From: Cyclostephanos tholiformis
Taxonomy: Eukaryota > Bacillariophyta > Thalassiosirophyceae > Thalassiosirales > Thalassiosiraceae
DNA length: 34,967 nt
Direction of reading: 5' to 3'
Assembly: GCA_036939975.1 (NCBI GenBank)
Contig: JALLPB010000134.1
Span: 747-35,713, forward strand
In this document: positions 1-10,375 of the stretch, piece by piece
How positions within the stretch are numbered: position 1 is the first letter of the stretch
Layout: each line of letters begins with the position of its first letter
Made by a program: the position numbers and the translations under genes
The notes under the pieces: model-generated
Told to the model about the DNA's origin: nothing
Seen by the model: the letters and a program-made list of their open reading frames with translations, nothing else
The model's database searches: none

Positions 1-143
1 CCTCCTCCGTCCTTCGGCGCGTTCGACGAATAGACCCATATCCCCGTGAATTGGACTTCGTATAGCGGGGGGGGGGGGAAAAAAGGACGAGTTTTGCATC
101 GTACGCGGTATACATCATACATCCGGTGCGCGCGCATACTACG
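1..143 (+). promoter_or_regulatory. 5' flank of the acidic coiled-coil gene
   Basis: This short leader lies before ATG 144. It contains a run of 12 G at 67-78 followed by a run of A. No TATA box or other element is clear. The real transcription start may lie outside the window. Confidence 0.3.
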
Positions 144-2910
144 ATGGAAAAGCGCGGCAGGACCAAGGACGGCGGCGGCAGGGACCCGACGAGGAAGGGT
201 GGGAACAACAAGCACCCGAGGAACGGCAACGTCGATTACGGCGACGACGAACGTGACGATCACGCCCACGACCACCTAGACGGCAACAACGGCGGCGGCG
301 GTCCCGCGTCGAGGAAGGGAGGAGCCGGGGGGGGTAAGCGAACCAACAACGGGGGGGGGGGTATGGGAATGGCGGGGGGGGGGGGGGTCACCGGCGCCGG
401 CGTCATCGCACCGACGTCCGCATCGACGACGGGTGGTGCGAGGCTGATACAGGCGTACGGTCCCCCCGATCCCCTCCTCCTAGCTCGCGGCATGTCCTCG
501 CGGTACCTATCGTCGAAGACCTCCCACCGCCTCCATCCCCTGACCAAGGCCGATATCGAGCGCGACCTGCGACATTGCGAGGCGTATCGCAACGCTTGCA
601 ACGGGTACGCCCAGCAGCATTTCGTTTATAGGAATCGCGAGTTGGTCAGGAGCGGTTACTTCGGCGCGTTCTACCTCGCGCGCGGCGGGGGCGGGGGCGG
701 GGGCGGCGATGGTACCGCCGCGGTGGGCGCCGCCGCGCCGCCGCCCCACGCCCGCTCCTCCTCCGTCGTGGACGACGACGACGACGACGACGACAATGGC
801 GGGCGGATGGAGCCATGCGTCGACGTCGAGTCTTTCCCCCCCGTCGTGCCGTCGTCGTCGTCGTCGTCGTCGTCGCTACTACCGCAGCATCCATCGTATT
901 CATCGATCGCTCCCCGCCCCAAGGCACCCATCATGCCGATACGTATCGATCCCGAGGAAGAGAAGCGATTGTCATTACTGCGCAAGCGTATTCATCAGTC
1001 GGAGTTTGAGAGGGAGAAGATCGAGATACGTTACCTCAGCCTGCGCGCGCATTACGTCCACGAGAGCCAACTCGGGAGGGCGACGCGCGATTACGAAAGG
1101 GCGAGGTGGGAGCTATTGGGGGGTATGGTCGATAGGAGGGCGCGTGCGCTCGGTTTGATGAGGGCGAGGATGGCGGTGGCGAGGGACGTCGAGGGGCTGT
1201 TGTTGGCACACGCACGTGGCGGAATGCCGGGGGGCGATGTCGACGACGACGACGACGCCGGGGCTGCGAACGTGGATGGCGACGGCGGTCGTGATGGCGC
1301 GGACGACGACGACGACGCCGCCGCGCCCGACAACGACGGCCCGTCCGCTGCCCGCGGTCAGGACGAAGACGACGACGACGACGACGACAACAACGTGGAG
1401 TCCGGTGCGGTGGACCTCGTCGCGATATGGAACGACCTAAACGCGCAGTTGAGGGCGGCCGAGTCGGCGTGCATCGAGTTCGAGACTCCCCCCACGCTGT
1501 CCCGGATGGCTGCCGCGATGATGACGGCATCGTCCGACGTCGCCGACAACAACAACAATGGCACCAGGAGCGCAAGGAAACGTACCAACAGCGTGACGTC
1601 CGAGGATGAGACGACTTCCGCCGATAGCAACAACCTCGGCAACGTCACTAGCGATACGTCCGCGTCGGGTAGGAGGAGGGCCATCAAATCCAAGGACCAA
1701 GGTCCGGAACCACACATCATCCCTTGGGATTGCGTCGTGGAGCCGCAGACGCCCTACGAGATCCCACTTCTTTTGTCGTGCTTGAGTTCCGCCACAGACA
1801 AAGTGGCAGGCTATGGTAAGAGTGATCGTTTTGTCATGTGCCCTTCGCTTTGATATTTCGTGTCACCGCCCCTTGCCATCTCGGAGTTTGAACAAACTGC
1901 ACCCTAACGGTTGTTCTCCCCGATTTAATACTCCCCGTGTCCGAAAGTGACCGACAAAACTAAGCCGAAGGCCATAACATGGCTGGAATCGACCTTGCCG
2001 GAATCCACGTCCGCGTACAACGACGATGTCGAGGACCTGGACAAACTCCGGGCGGAGGTTCGTATCCTTGAGGAGGGATTAAACCGCGAGTGCAAGCGCA
2101 ACAGCGAATTGCAGGAGCAGATCATCGCATTCAGATCAAGGAGCGATGAGATGGTGGCGATGATGCAACTCTTGCGTTCGGAGACCGAGGCTGTGCTTGA
2201 AAGGTATGTCTTGTGTTTGTACATGGTGTTGTGTCAATAACTTCAACCTTACAATTCTGATCGAATTTCACCGTCGACACCGTCGATTTATCTCCCCTCT
2301 GTTTTCGTTATTGCGCCATCTTCACGACGCTTGCCCTAAGGCACAATGTTATAATGGAAACCCCCGAAGCCCGGGCCAAATCTGCCGAACTCCACCAGAG
2401 GCTGCTCGAGGAGCAAAGACTCAAAAATCCTTCCATGGAGGGTGAAGATGAAGATGATGAAGACGAAGGAGATGCCGATGAGAATGAGGACCTAAGTTCG
2501 GGCGAGGAGGAAATCCAGGTGGGTGGAGAGAAAGATGTGATTCGCGATGCAAATAAATTTTCACCTTCCAATGTCTCAATTCGTTGTTGTGATACGTCTC
2601 CAAACCCTAAAAGGATGATGACGAGGATGAGGATAAGTCTGATGATGACTCAGTTGGGATAAAGGAAATTACTGTCGATAGTGAGAATAACAACGTTGCT
2701 GGCGAATCCGACGAAGACGATGATGACGATGGGTCAGAGGAGGGTGAGATAGCAGGGGTCGACGAAGGCGAGATTTCTGAGGGTGATGAAATTGAGGAAG
2801 ACGAGCCACGTAGGAGCAAACGGAGTAGTCGCACGGATGACGAAGAGGCATCGAATTCCAGCCATACACCGCCGAGTTCAAGCTCGTTCAAGAAAAGGCG
2901 ACGTTACTAA
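144..2910 (+). CDS. Acidic coiled-coil protein, probably nuclear, unknown function (4 exons, 800 aa)
   Basis: I do not recognise the family. The exon model is join(144..1815, 1948..2203, 2341..2518, 2614..2910). All three introns are GT-AG (132, 137 and 95 nt), and the frame stays open through every junction to TAA at 2908. ATG 144 was chosen because the frame extends further upstream only through a GTG. The N-terminus is Gly-rich. Residues about 115-185 look non-repetitive and possibly folded. A charged helical stretch, probably coiled coil, covers about 270-355. Poly-Asp and poly-Ser runs come from GAC and TCG codon repeats. A second coiled coil covers about 585-645 across exons 2 and 3. 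Exon 4 is strongly acidic and ends in a basic FKKRRRY tail, a possible nuclear signal. An acidic chromatin-associated or RNA-factor subunit is plausible, but nothing specific is shown. It converges with TRM5. Confidence 0.75.
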
Positions 2911-3335
2911 GAATGCGAGAGCGAGGGGGAGGGGGGGGGGCGAGAGAGACCAGTAAGATTCCACCAGTGGTTTTCACTTAATTGTTAGAGTGTTGTTTGA
3001 ACTTGTGGCGATATGATCTTGTCAGTATTAGGCACCAGAGAGGAGGATTCCTTCAATAAATAATTCACTTGATGTATTGAATGCATATGAAAGTGAAAGG
3101 CATTTCAACTGATCTACAGTGTGATTTTACCCGCTGGGAAGGAAACTCAGATGGGTCACAGTAATTCCAGTTGAAAGCAACGACTACTAATCCACAGAGC
3201 CAACGAAGTCATTAAGGGTTGCGCCGTGACCAGCATCCTTGTCGAATTAAGAACACCTTAGCTGAATGATTGCGTGAACGTTCTCGAATAGACAACAAAA
3301 CCAGTTGTGTGAAATTTGTTTGATGTAAGTCACAG
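2911..3335. other. Intergenic region between convergent genes
   Basis: This stretch separates the 3' ends of the acidic coiled-coil gene (+) and TRM5 (-). It has a G-rich patch near 2925-2942 and AT-rich sequence around 3050-3080 that may hold polyadenylation signals. I see no gene here. Confidence 0.5.
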
Positions 3336-5384
3336 CTATAAACGCATCAGTTTAGAATTATGCATCTTTACTTCTTCAGAAACAATATCATTCGCTCTTT
3401 TTGGGTTTCCGTTGACTCCTCCCCCGACAATGGCAGGATTGGCCATGTCAGAATCGATCGAGTCGTCAACTCCTTCTGCAGGATTCTTGCAGATACTGCC
3501 GCCTTCTTCCTCAAGCAACGACAACTTTCGTACCCCTCCCACCACTACCGGCAAACGAAAGCTGACGCATAGCATATTCTTCCGCGGCCCCACATCCCGT
3601 ACGACACGTATGCGAAACTCACTATTATATGTCATGACATCGGGAGTGGTGATAGCGCCATCAGATTCCTCGGCAGTCATTGTCGGGGAGTCGAAGCAGC
3701 CCGGACACCCCAACGCGGCCTCGCATCGCTGCTGCACCTGGCGGTCCACTCTGGTCACGTCCTGGGGAAACCGAGGCTTTTCGCCAAAACAGTGCAAGTG
3801 AATCATCGGCAGCCGCGATAATTGTTTAATCTCCCTCGTCGGGTTGTTGTCGCTCATTGAACAGCTTAATATGTCATCGCAGTCACGAAACTTCCAACCA
3901 CGAAAAGCATCCAAAAACTCCGGCGCCACCTGGGGCAAGTTCATAATGAAATGGTCCACGTCGATCCCTTCCTCATTCATTTTATGAATGAAATGCCGTG
4001 CGTCCAAATTGTACATGTAAAGTCGATTGGGAGAGCACTTGTTTAGTTTGGAATTTTTCTGCAAGTACTCGTAACTGATTGGATTCAAATCGTTGGCGTG
4101 GCATTTAATTTTCGTAGTCGTATGGTCGATGACGGACGGCGACGTGAGGGGTATGACGAACGGGCCGACGCCCGCCATGGCATCGGCGACGATAATCCAT
4201 TCCTTCTCAACAGTGCCAAGATTACCAGCCTCGGCATTCACATCCGTCGATGTTTTCTTAATTATACAACGCTTAGCATCGTGTACTATTAGCTCAACCA
4301 AACGGGCATGCTCCCCCTGCAGACGAGAGTTGAAATAAACGCGCGCGAAATCTAAAAGAAATCGGCATCCGTGCTCGCGTACCTCCACCTGCATTAGCGA
4401 TCGATGTTGCGGTCCGACCTTAACTTGCACCGCAGTCGTCGAGGATTCTCCACAGACTCCAGCACACAGCCTCTCGGCCGTCTGCGAAAAATCAGACCCG
4501 TCCACCTCCTCTTCCGTCGCCAGTATCTCCATTGGAAACGTCCGAAACTCATTCTCTATATTGCCAATCTTATTCACGACCAATCTTATCCTCGGTCTGT
4601 TCTTATCAAGTATCGCCCTGCCGATGAGAAACTTGTAAGGCAGGGCCTCGTCGTTCAGATTCACGTGCGCGATGTGACCGGCAATTTCGAAGCTCGACGG
4701 AATCTCCTTGACTATGGGATGGCCGCTGTCATTTACCTTGATGTCGCAATCATCGTAATATCTATCAAGAGCTTTCTCGCCGTCTCCATCTCCGGTGGGC
4801 ATGATGCGACGCAAGATCTGATCCACCGTCAATAGATCATACCGGGTGGATGGAAGGCGGATGTATGATTTTCGAATGCAGGCCTTACCACGAGGCGCAG
4901 TCGACTCGGCATCATCGCAGTCGTCAACTTTCTCGTTAACGCTCGGTGCAGCAGCCGCATCCGATCCCAATAACGATCGAAGGCGTTCGTCCTGCCAGAC
5001 CCCATCATCATTCGCCTCGATCAACGGCGATTCCCGCCCTTCGACATCGTCGACGCGGTTCCCATGTCTCGCTTGCGCGGGTGGACCGCCGACGCGTACA
5101 AGCGCCAACTTTCGCTCTCTCGAAGGATCGTACTTCATTTCCTCGTCATCCCCCTCGGCGGTATAATCCAATCCCTCCTCCACCGAGTAAACGCTCTTCC
5201 TCCTCGGTTCGTGGAATATCAGATCGTGCAGCATCCTCTGCATTTCGCTCGTGCGTTTCGCGGGCACGACGAGGGCGGGATACACCGTATTCGCATCCTC
5301 GAAGAACGATGGCGGCGGGTACGATGAGGGGGGATAAACCGACATCGGGAGGTCATCGAGCCGAGGTAACGGCGAGGACTTCAT
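3336..5384 (-). CDS. TRM5: tRNA (guanine37-N1)-methyltransferase, Trm5 family
   Basis: Trm5 transfers a methyl group from S-adenosylmethionine to N1 of G37 beside the anticodon, which protects the reading frame. Family landmarks appear in order. An N-terminal D1-like segment has NTVYPALVVPAKR. The hallmark SFEIAGHIAHVNL is at about 231-243. The SAM-binding loop DAMAGVGPF is at 401-409, followed by ANDLNP. The catalytic-site motif NLPQVAPEFLDAF begins at N482; most Trm5 proteins have NLP followed by a small residue, so Gln here is a variant. The C-terminus keeps VRDVGPRKNMLCVSFRLP, typical of Trm5. The gene is intronless with 682 codons. ATG 5384 was chosen because the nine codons upstream begin only with GTG. 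An acidic insertion at about 140-180 is extra. Eukaryotic Trm5 can serve nucleus, cytosol and mitochondria; no targeting peptide is obvious. It is divergent from the eEF3-like gene. Confidence 0.93.
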   Translation of the reverse strand: MKSSPLPRLDDLPMSVYPPSSYPPPSFFEDANTVYPALVVPAKRTSEMQRMLHDLIFHEPRRKSVYSVEEGLDYTAEGDDEEMKYDPSRERKLALVRVGGPPAQARHGNRVDDVEGRESPLIEANDDGVWQDERLRSLLGSDAAAAPSVNEKVDDCDDAESTAPRGKACIRKSYIRLPSTRYDLLTVDQILRRIMPTGDGDGEKALDRYYDDCDIKVNDSGHPIVKEIPSSFEIAGHIAHVNLNDEALPYKFLIGRAILDKNRPRIRLVVNKIGNIENEFRTFPMEILATEEEVDGSDFSQTAERLCAGVCGESSTTAVQVKVGPQHRSLMQVEVREHGCRFLLDFARVYFNSRLQGEHARLVELIVHDAKRCIIKKTSTDVNAEAGNLGTVEKEWIIVADAMAGVGPFVIPLTSPSVIDHTTTKIKCHANDLNPISYEYLQKNSKLNKCSPNRLYMYNLDARHFIHKMNEEGIDVDHFIMNLPQVAPEFLDAFRGWKFRDCDDILSCSMSDNNPTREIKQLSRLPMIHLHCFGEKPRFPQDVTRVDRQVQQRCEAALGCPGCFDSPTMTAEESDGAITTPDVMTYNSEFRIRVVRDVGPRKNMLCVSFRLPVVVGGVRKLSLLEEEGGSICKNPAEGVDDSIDSDMANPAIVGGGVNGNPKRANDIVSEEVKMHNSKLMRL

Positions 5385-6403
5385 GGGAATTATGTGAAAA
5401 AAAAAATGCACGTACGATTACGATTTTGAGACAAAGCCCTTTTACGGTGTCCGACCGAAAATATGCAGAGATGAAAGAGAGCGTCAGATTTCCGTGTTGC
5501 ATCCGGATGAAATAAAAATCACGAGAGAAAAGTTAAAACGAAAATGCGCGACTCTCTCCAATGCATTATACAATAAGATTACTCCGACCGAAAATCGTCG
5601 TGACAAAATATGGGAACGAAAAGCATGATTTTTGTAGCATGCAGGCACAGCAATGAAAAATGGGAGTGAAAATAGTCCTCCCAATTGCTGTTTTAAAGCG
5701 TGCGCGCGAGAAATGTCCTAAACTTCTCGCTAAGGACGGATGGAGTTCCCATCGTCCAAATCGTCATTATTGGGCATCCATATCCGAGGAATGAGATTGG
5801 TAAAATAAACTCGTTTCGTCGGTAGAAATCAACCCATTTCAACACATTCGGGAAGGCGAGGCGAGAATAAAAACAAATGACGATCTTACCCAATGTCTAA
5901 TTTAGATGATGGACCAGTTGCTTTCGCCACATCCTCTCAAGAGGGAGCACTCTGTTGAGCGGCCGCTAGGTGCGCTTCCTCCCTTCTCCCTATCCCTCCT
6001 TTTCTCTCCTCTGTAATTCTAGAGTTGTAAACATGGCCCCCCCCGGCTACTACCTAGGTATTGTAGAGGTTTCTTGTGAATTTACCTATGTTAAAATGAA
6101 TGGTTGGTAGTTTTCGGCGGGAATCAAGAACTGGAATTCTCTCTCATTCCTGGACGATGACGTGTCCGTGATCTTGTACACGTGTCCAAAATGGGTTATG
6201 AGCTCAACCACCGGAACCACCAAGAGAGGGAGACATTAAAAAAAAAATAATAACAAGGGACGGACGACCGAGGGTCCGTCACAAAAAAAATTGGGAATCT
6301 CCGACGCATCGCACTTTGGCCAATTTCCTTTGCCTCCGACTCCGCAAAGGTCACATTTTTTTATCCACTTCCCATCCAGGAATAATTTTTTAAGTAAAGC
6401 GCC
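5385..6403. promoter_or_regulatory. Shared divergent promoter region of TRM5 and the eEF3-like gene
   Basis: About 1.0 kb separates the two divergent start codons, so both promoters probably lie here. ACGTGTCC occurs twice close together near 6160-6190, a possible bZIP/bHLH-type core repeat. Pyrimidine-rich sequence lies at 5975-6015. No TATA box is convincing, and no gene or RNA was recognised. Confidence 0.35.
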
Positions 6404-8266
6404 ATGACATCGATTGGCGCCTCGACGACCCATAAGGTGGGCGTCAAGAAATCGACCACGGGCATAAGCGTGGTCAAGAATGGCGGCGGCAGCGTCAAAT
6501 CGACGGGCATACTGAAATCGGGAACATCCGCCAAGACGAAGGCCCCCCAGGCCCCACCATCCTCCTCGTCTTCATCATCGTCGTCGTCGACGACATCCCA
6601 GGCGGCCAAGCCGCTATTGCAACGTCGCGGCTCCGCGCCCCCGCTCAAGCCGTCGTCCTGTCTATCCCACATCCCCCAGCCCGGCGGCGGTCCCTCCCCC
6701 CTCGAATCCTTCCTCTCCCTGCCCATCGACGTGCAGCGCGATCGCACGATGAGCGAATTCCTCCCCCATCTCCTGGGAGAACGCGCCACCTTCCACGAGG
6801 GCATAAACGCGCCTCACACGTCGTCGACGACGCAAAGTCGCGGCACGGCCGCCGCCGACCTGGCCGTGTTGGTTCGGAGCCTCGGGCCGGTGTTGGTGTT
6901 GAAGAAATTCGGCGTACTGGCCGAGATCGAAAGGACGTTGTTGCCCCAGGGCATGGGCGTGGTATTCGGGAATGGACCGGGCGCCGGGATACACCCGGGG
7001 GGCGGGATGAGGAGGATAGCGAGCGCGTTGAGCATGGCGAGCGCCGACTCCGACAACAACCCGTCGGGGACGACGACGGACCTGGCATCCCTATCGGGGA
7101 ATTCCACCGTCGGCACGGACACGAGACGGGGCAAGACCATCCCCCCCAACGCGAGGGAGGGCGCCCTCCTCTTCCTGCGCGCGTTGTGCGAAATCGGCGA
7201 CGGTCACACGAGGTCCATCGAGCCGTACGTCGTGCCCCTGCTCGCCGCGGCGCTCGACGAGTGCGGTTCGTCGTCCGGGCCGGTTAGGGAGGCGGCGTCG
7301 GACGCGTCGGAGTCGATCGTGTCGATCGTCAACCCCCTGGCGGTCACGGCCCTCGTGGTACCGGTGCTATTCGAGGCATTGCGCAGTCCGGAGTGGAGGG
7401 TCAAGTCGTCGGCGCTCGAACGGCTATCGCGGGTCGCCGAGCGCGCGCCTCGTCAGATGTCGAAGATGCTGCCCGAGGTCATACCCACCGTGACCGGTCA
7501 GATATGGGACACGAAGCCGCAGGTGACGAAGGCGGCGACTGCGGCATTGCTCGCCGTTTGCGAGACGAACGACAATCCGGACATAAGGCCTGCCATACCC
7601 GCCGTGGTCCACGCGGTATCGAAACCGGCGGACACGTACAAGGCGGTGGAGGAGCTAATGGCCACGACGTTCGTCGCGGCGGTCGACGCTAGCACCCTCG
7701 CGATATTATGCCCGATATTGAGCCGGGGACTCAAGGAGAAGAATGCCATTAGGAAGCGTGCGTGCTGCGTCGTCATCGAGAACATGAGTCGACTCGTCGA
7801 CTCGCCCGCGGCCGTCGCGCCGTTCGGGCCCCTCCTCGTGCCAGAATTGAAGAGGGTCGTCGAGAACGTGCAATTCGAGGACATTCGGGACATCGCCCTT
7901 AGCGCCCTACAGGCCCTGACGCGTGCGCTCGGTCACGCAGACGTCGAGTCGGCGATGGCGTCGATCATGAGGGCAGAGGCCGAGAAGGCCGAGGAGGAGC
8001 AGAGGCGCATCGCCGAGGTATTGGAGGAGGCCCGGCGGGCCGAGGAAGAGAATAGGATCAAGGAGGAGGAGGAGAGGAAGCGCTTCCGTGAGGCGATGGA
8101 GGCGCAGCGTCTGCTTGACAAGCTCGCGCTCGAGGAGGAGGAGAGGCAGAAGGAGAAGGCGATGCTCAGGAAGGAGCAGCAGATGAAGAGCACGAGGAGC
8201 GAGACGGGGAAGTGTCAGGGCTGCGGTCTGAAGAAGTGCACGAAGACGTGTCTCTTCAATAAGTAA
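6404..8266 (+). CDS. eEF3-like HEAT-repeat protein lacking ABC ATPase domains, with coiled coil and C-terminal Cys cluster
   Basis: This is a single-exon gene of 620 codons. Residues 1-115 are basic and Ser-rich, probably disordered, with a Ser run at about 53-62. From about 270 to 510 the sequence is HEAT repeat of eEF3 type. Recognisable landmarks are WDTKPQVTKAA near 368, NPDIRPAIPAV, ATTFVAAVDA, the CPILSRGL segment and the FGPLLVPELKRV helix. In fungi eEF3 continues into a four-helix bundle, two ABC cassettes and a chromodomain, and helps release E-site tRNA. Here the HEAT array passes directly into a Glu/Arg-rich coiled coil (about 518-600). The protein then ends in a four-cysteine cluster C604, C607, C612, C616, a likely metal knuckle. 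It therefore cannot hydrolyse ATP the eEF3 way. Ribosome binding or regulation of eEF3 is inference. A generic TOG/HEAT cytoskeletal role is the alternative. Confidence 0.82.
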   Translation: MTSIGASTTHKVGVKKSTTGISVVKNGGGSVKSTGILKSGTSAKTKAPQAPPSSSSSSSSSSTTSQAAKPLLQRRGSAPPLKPSSCLSHIPQPGGGPSPLESFLSLPIDVQRDRTMSEFLPHLLGERATFHEGINAPHTSSTTQSRGTAAADLAVLVRSLGPVLVLKKFGVLAEIERTLLPQGMGVVFGNGPGAGIHPGGGMRRIASALSMASADSDNNPSGTTTDLASLSGNSTVGTDTRRGKTIPPNAREGALLFLRALCEIGDGHTRSIEPYVVPLLAAALDECGSSSGPVREAASDASESIVSIVNPLAVTALVVPVLFEALRSPEWRVKSSALERLSRVAERAPRQMSKMLPEVIPTVTGQIWDTKPQVTKAATAALLAVCETNDNPDIRPAIPAVVHAVSKPADTYKAVEELMATTFVAAVDASTLAILCPILSRGLKEKNAIRKRACCVVIENMSRLVDSPAAVAPFGPLLVPELKRVVENVQFEDIRDIALSALQALTRALGHADVESAMASIMRAEAEKAEEEQRRIAEVLEEARRAEEENRIKEEEERKRFREAMEAQRLLDKLALEEEERQKEKAMLRKEQQMKSTRSETGKCQGCGLKKCTKTCLFNK

Positions 8267-8511
8267 TGAGAGTGGAAGGGGTTTTGTCAGGGATGGCGAA
8301 TAGAGAGGTGGTTTCTTTTGATATCATTCTTGCTTGATACCGACGCGCCACTACTAAGGCGGCGATAATTCATCAAGCCAAAGGGCAGGAAAGTGGTATG
8401 GGGCATTGTCATTGATTGGTTTGATTTCAAGGGCTAATCGTGTAAAGAAAAACCCTTTCATTGCAAGCCATTTTAGCTACATAATCGATTTTTAATAGCA
8501 TTCATTGACAA

Positions 8512-10293
8512 TCACAAGCCATTAGCTTTTCCCTCTGGTCCCTTCAAATACCCGTTCGCTCGACCATCCACCTGACCCCTATGAGCAAAAGCCTTCGTTT
8601 CAATGAAACCATTCCTCATATCGCCCAAGAATGCCGCCTTGTCGACAGTTCGTGCATTTCGTAGTGTAGCGTCCGCGATATCTCGGTGCTGCCGTTGGGC
8701 CCTGAAGCCGCCGTGAATCGATGTTTCATCTCCGACGGCATATACTTCCAGCGAATAAATATTATAAGTCGATGTTGAAAGCATTGACGAAAAAGGGTCG
8801 TTGGAAGGAGGCAATCCCAGGCATCCCTCCTCAAAAGATGTATCTTGGTCAGAGACGCTGCAGTACTCCAAATTACCATCTATAAATAGTCTCGGCTTGC
8901 GGACGGTGCCCCCAAATCCCAAACCTTCTGTCAAATCATCCTTTCTCAAAGGATTGTTCGTTTGAACATTGGTATTGGAGTGAAAGTACATGTAATGTCC
9001 CCCCCTCGTCCCAGACTTAGGCAGTGAATTGAGGACTCGCAATGTCGGCTGTAGTTGAAACAGAAAGCAGTCGGGGGTGCCAAAAAAGTCTCGTTTGTTC
9101 TTTTCCCATTTCGACGCCGTGTACGCTCCAAGCGTGACTGTGGCGTTCCTGTCGTGGTCAGAGTTGGCTTGGATGACGAGGATCGTGGGTCCTTCGTAAC
9201 CTAAAATGGAATTCTCGAGAGCTTGGAATGTCCACCCATCGGTTTCGCCGGCATATATTTGATACCATTTTTCTCCCAATTTAGGCACAGAGATGGATGC
9301 GAATGCGAATACTGGAGCCGAAAGTATCGTCCCGGCAGTCTGTCCATTAGTAATTAATCCAAAAATTTGCGATGAAATTGGCACGATCTCTCCCTCCTTC
9401 ACCCTTGTGGTGATTTGAGATGTGATTTCCTTGGAAGTTCTCACAGTCGGAAAGGGCTTCGTTCCATTCTGCCGGAATGTCGCGTATTCCGGCGGAAATA
9501 AAACAACGCGGAGAAATCTCGCCAAGGAGCACAGGATCAAATCCGGGACAACCTTCCTCTGCCAGTCGGACAGTTCCGCCCTAGTGACATTGCCATCGGC
9601 AATCATTGGCGATGTTGAATTCGCGAATGCTCCATTGCCGACATACTTCCCAAAGTGACGATCATCCTCGCGACATTTCTTCGCATACTCCAATAACGAG
9701 TTGGTCATGGATTGCACAATGGAATTTTCGGACGAAAAATTCCTCATCCCCATCAATTCGATAACTCCATCAGCATCATCGAATGCGTTCTCTTGGAGAA
9801 GATAATGGGATATCGATGCCATCTCGAAGCACAGCTCAACCACATCATATGCTGGGATTGATTCGTCGTCACATATACAAACGGAGCTCAGAAATTCCAT
9901 GGAAACATCGTTACGGCGGTACTCGTTGTCACCAATAAGATATGACAGAGTCTCCAAGAACTGATCGTGATTGACGAATATGTCCTCCAGAGGATGAAGC
10001 TTGCTCAGCGAAGGGAACGTGGAAAACAGTGCGCTCACTTGCTGGCATCGGCTTTGATCTGAGGGGGGTGCCAAATGTCGACGGGAGAGTATCCACAGGA
10101 CCTCGATAAAAGTACTCCCCGAACGCTTCGTCTCATCGATCGTCGCTAAGCGTCGTAGAGATGACAGATGCTGTGCTTCTTGCGACGAAAACCCGAAGTT
10201 TGAGGAGGGCGAAGCTTCATCGAAGGTAGCTGTAGCAACGCTGTCACCTCCGGATATGCCCCGTCCTGACTCCAGGGATATTGCGGTTCCCAT
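8512..10293 (-). CDS. TLDc-domain protein, mEAK7-like, predicted N-myristoylated
   Basis: The gene is intronless, 593 codons. The C-terminal half is a TLDc domain (about 320-540): GWTFQALENSILGYEGPT and ILVIQA, then FFGTPDCFLFQL, then GGHYMYF, GLGFGG, LFIDGNLEYCS and a closing IYSLEVYAVG strand. TLDc proteins act in oxidative-stress resistance and can bind the V-ATPase; mEAK7 (TLDC1) is a lysosome-linked signalling member. The N-terminus MGTAIS has Gly2 and Ser6, a good N-myristoylation signal, which mEAK7 also has, so membrane attachment is likely. The N-terminal 300 residues are helical without a clear EF-hand. The start is well fixed by the myristoylation motif. The gene is convergent with the eEF3-like gene, with 245 nt between them. 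The mEAK7 assignment is less sure than TLDc. Confidence 0.85.
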   Translation of the reverse strand: MGTAISLESGRGISGGDSVATATFDEASPSSNFGFSSQEAQHLSSLRRLATIDETKRSGSTFIEVLWILSRRHLAPPSDQSRCQQVSALFSTFPSLSKLHPLEDIFVNHDQFLETLSYLIGDNEYRRNDVSMEFLSSVCICDDESIPAYDVVELCFEMASISHYLLQENAFDDADGVIELMGMRNFSSENSIVQSMTNSLLEYAKKCREDDRHFGKYVGNGAFANSTSPMIADGNVTRAELSDWQRKVVPDLILCSLARFLRVVLFPPEYATFRQNGTKPFPTVRTSKEITSQITTRVKEGEIVPISSQIFGLITNGQTAGTILSAPVFAFASISVPKLGEKWYQIYAGETDGWTFQALENSILGYEGPTILVIQANSDHDRNATVTLGAYTASKWEKNKRDFFGTPDCFLFQLQPTLRVLNSLPKSGTRGGHYMYFHSNTNVQTNNPLRKDDLTEGLGFGGTVRKPRLFIDGNLEYCSVSDQDTSFEEGCLGLPPSNDPFSSMLSTSTYNIYSLEVYAVGDETSIHGGFRAQRQHRDIADATLRNARTVDKAAFLGDMRNGFIETKAFAHRGQVDGRANGYLKGPEGKANGL

Positions 10294-10375
10294 GGAATAT
10301 CTAAAACAACTCCTGGGGCGGGGGACGGACGGCGGGGTTCAAAACAAACTTACTTAGGCTGAGATTGTTTTCAGA

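Noticed and set aside
4946..5515. 189-codon plus-strand ORF
   Set aside because: It lies antisense to the 5' part of the well-supported TRM5 gene and has an Arg/Pro-rich shadow composition.
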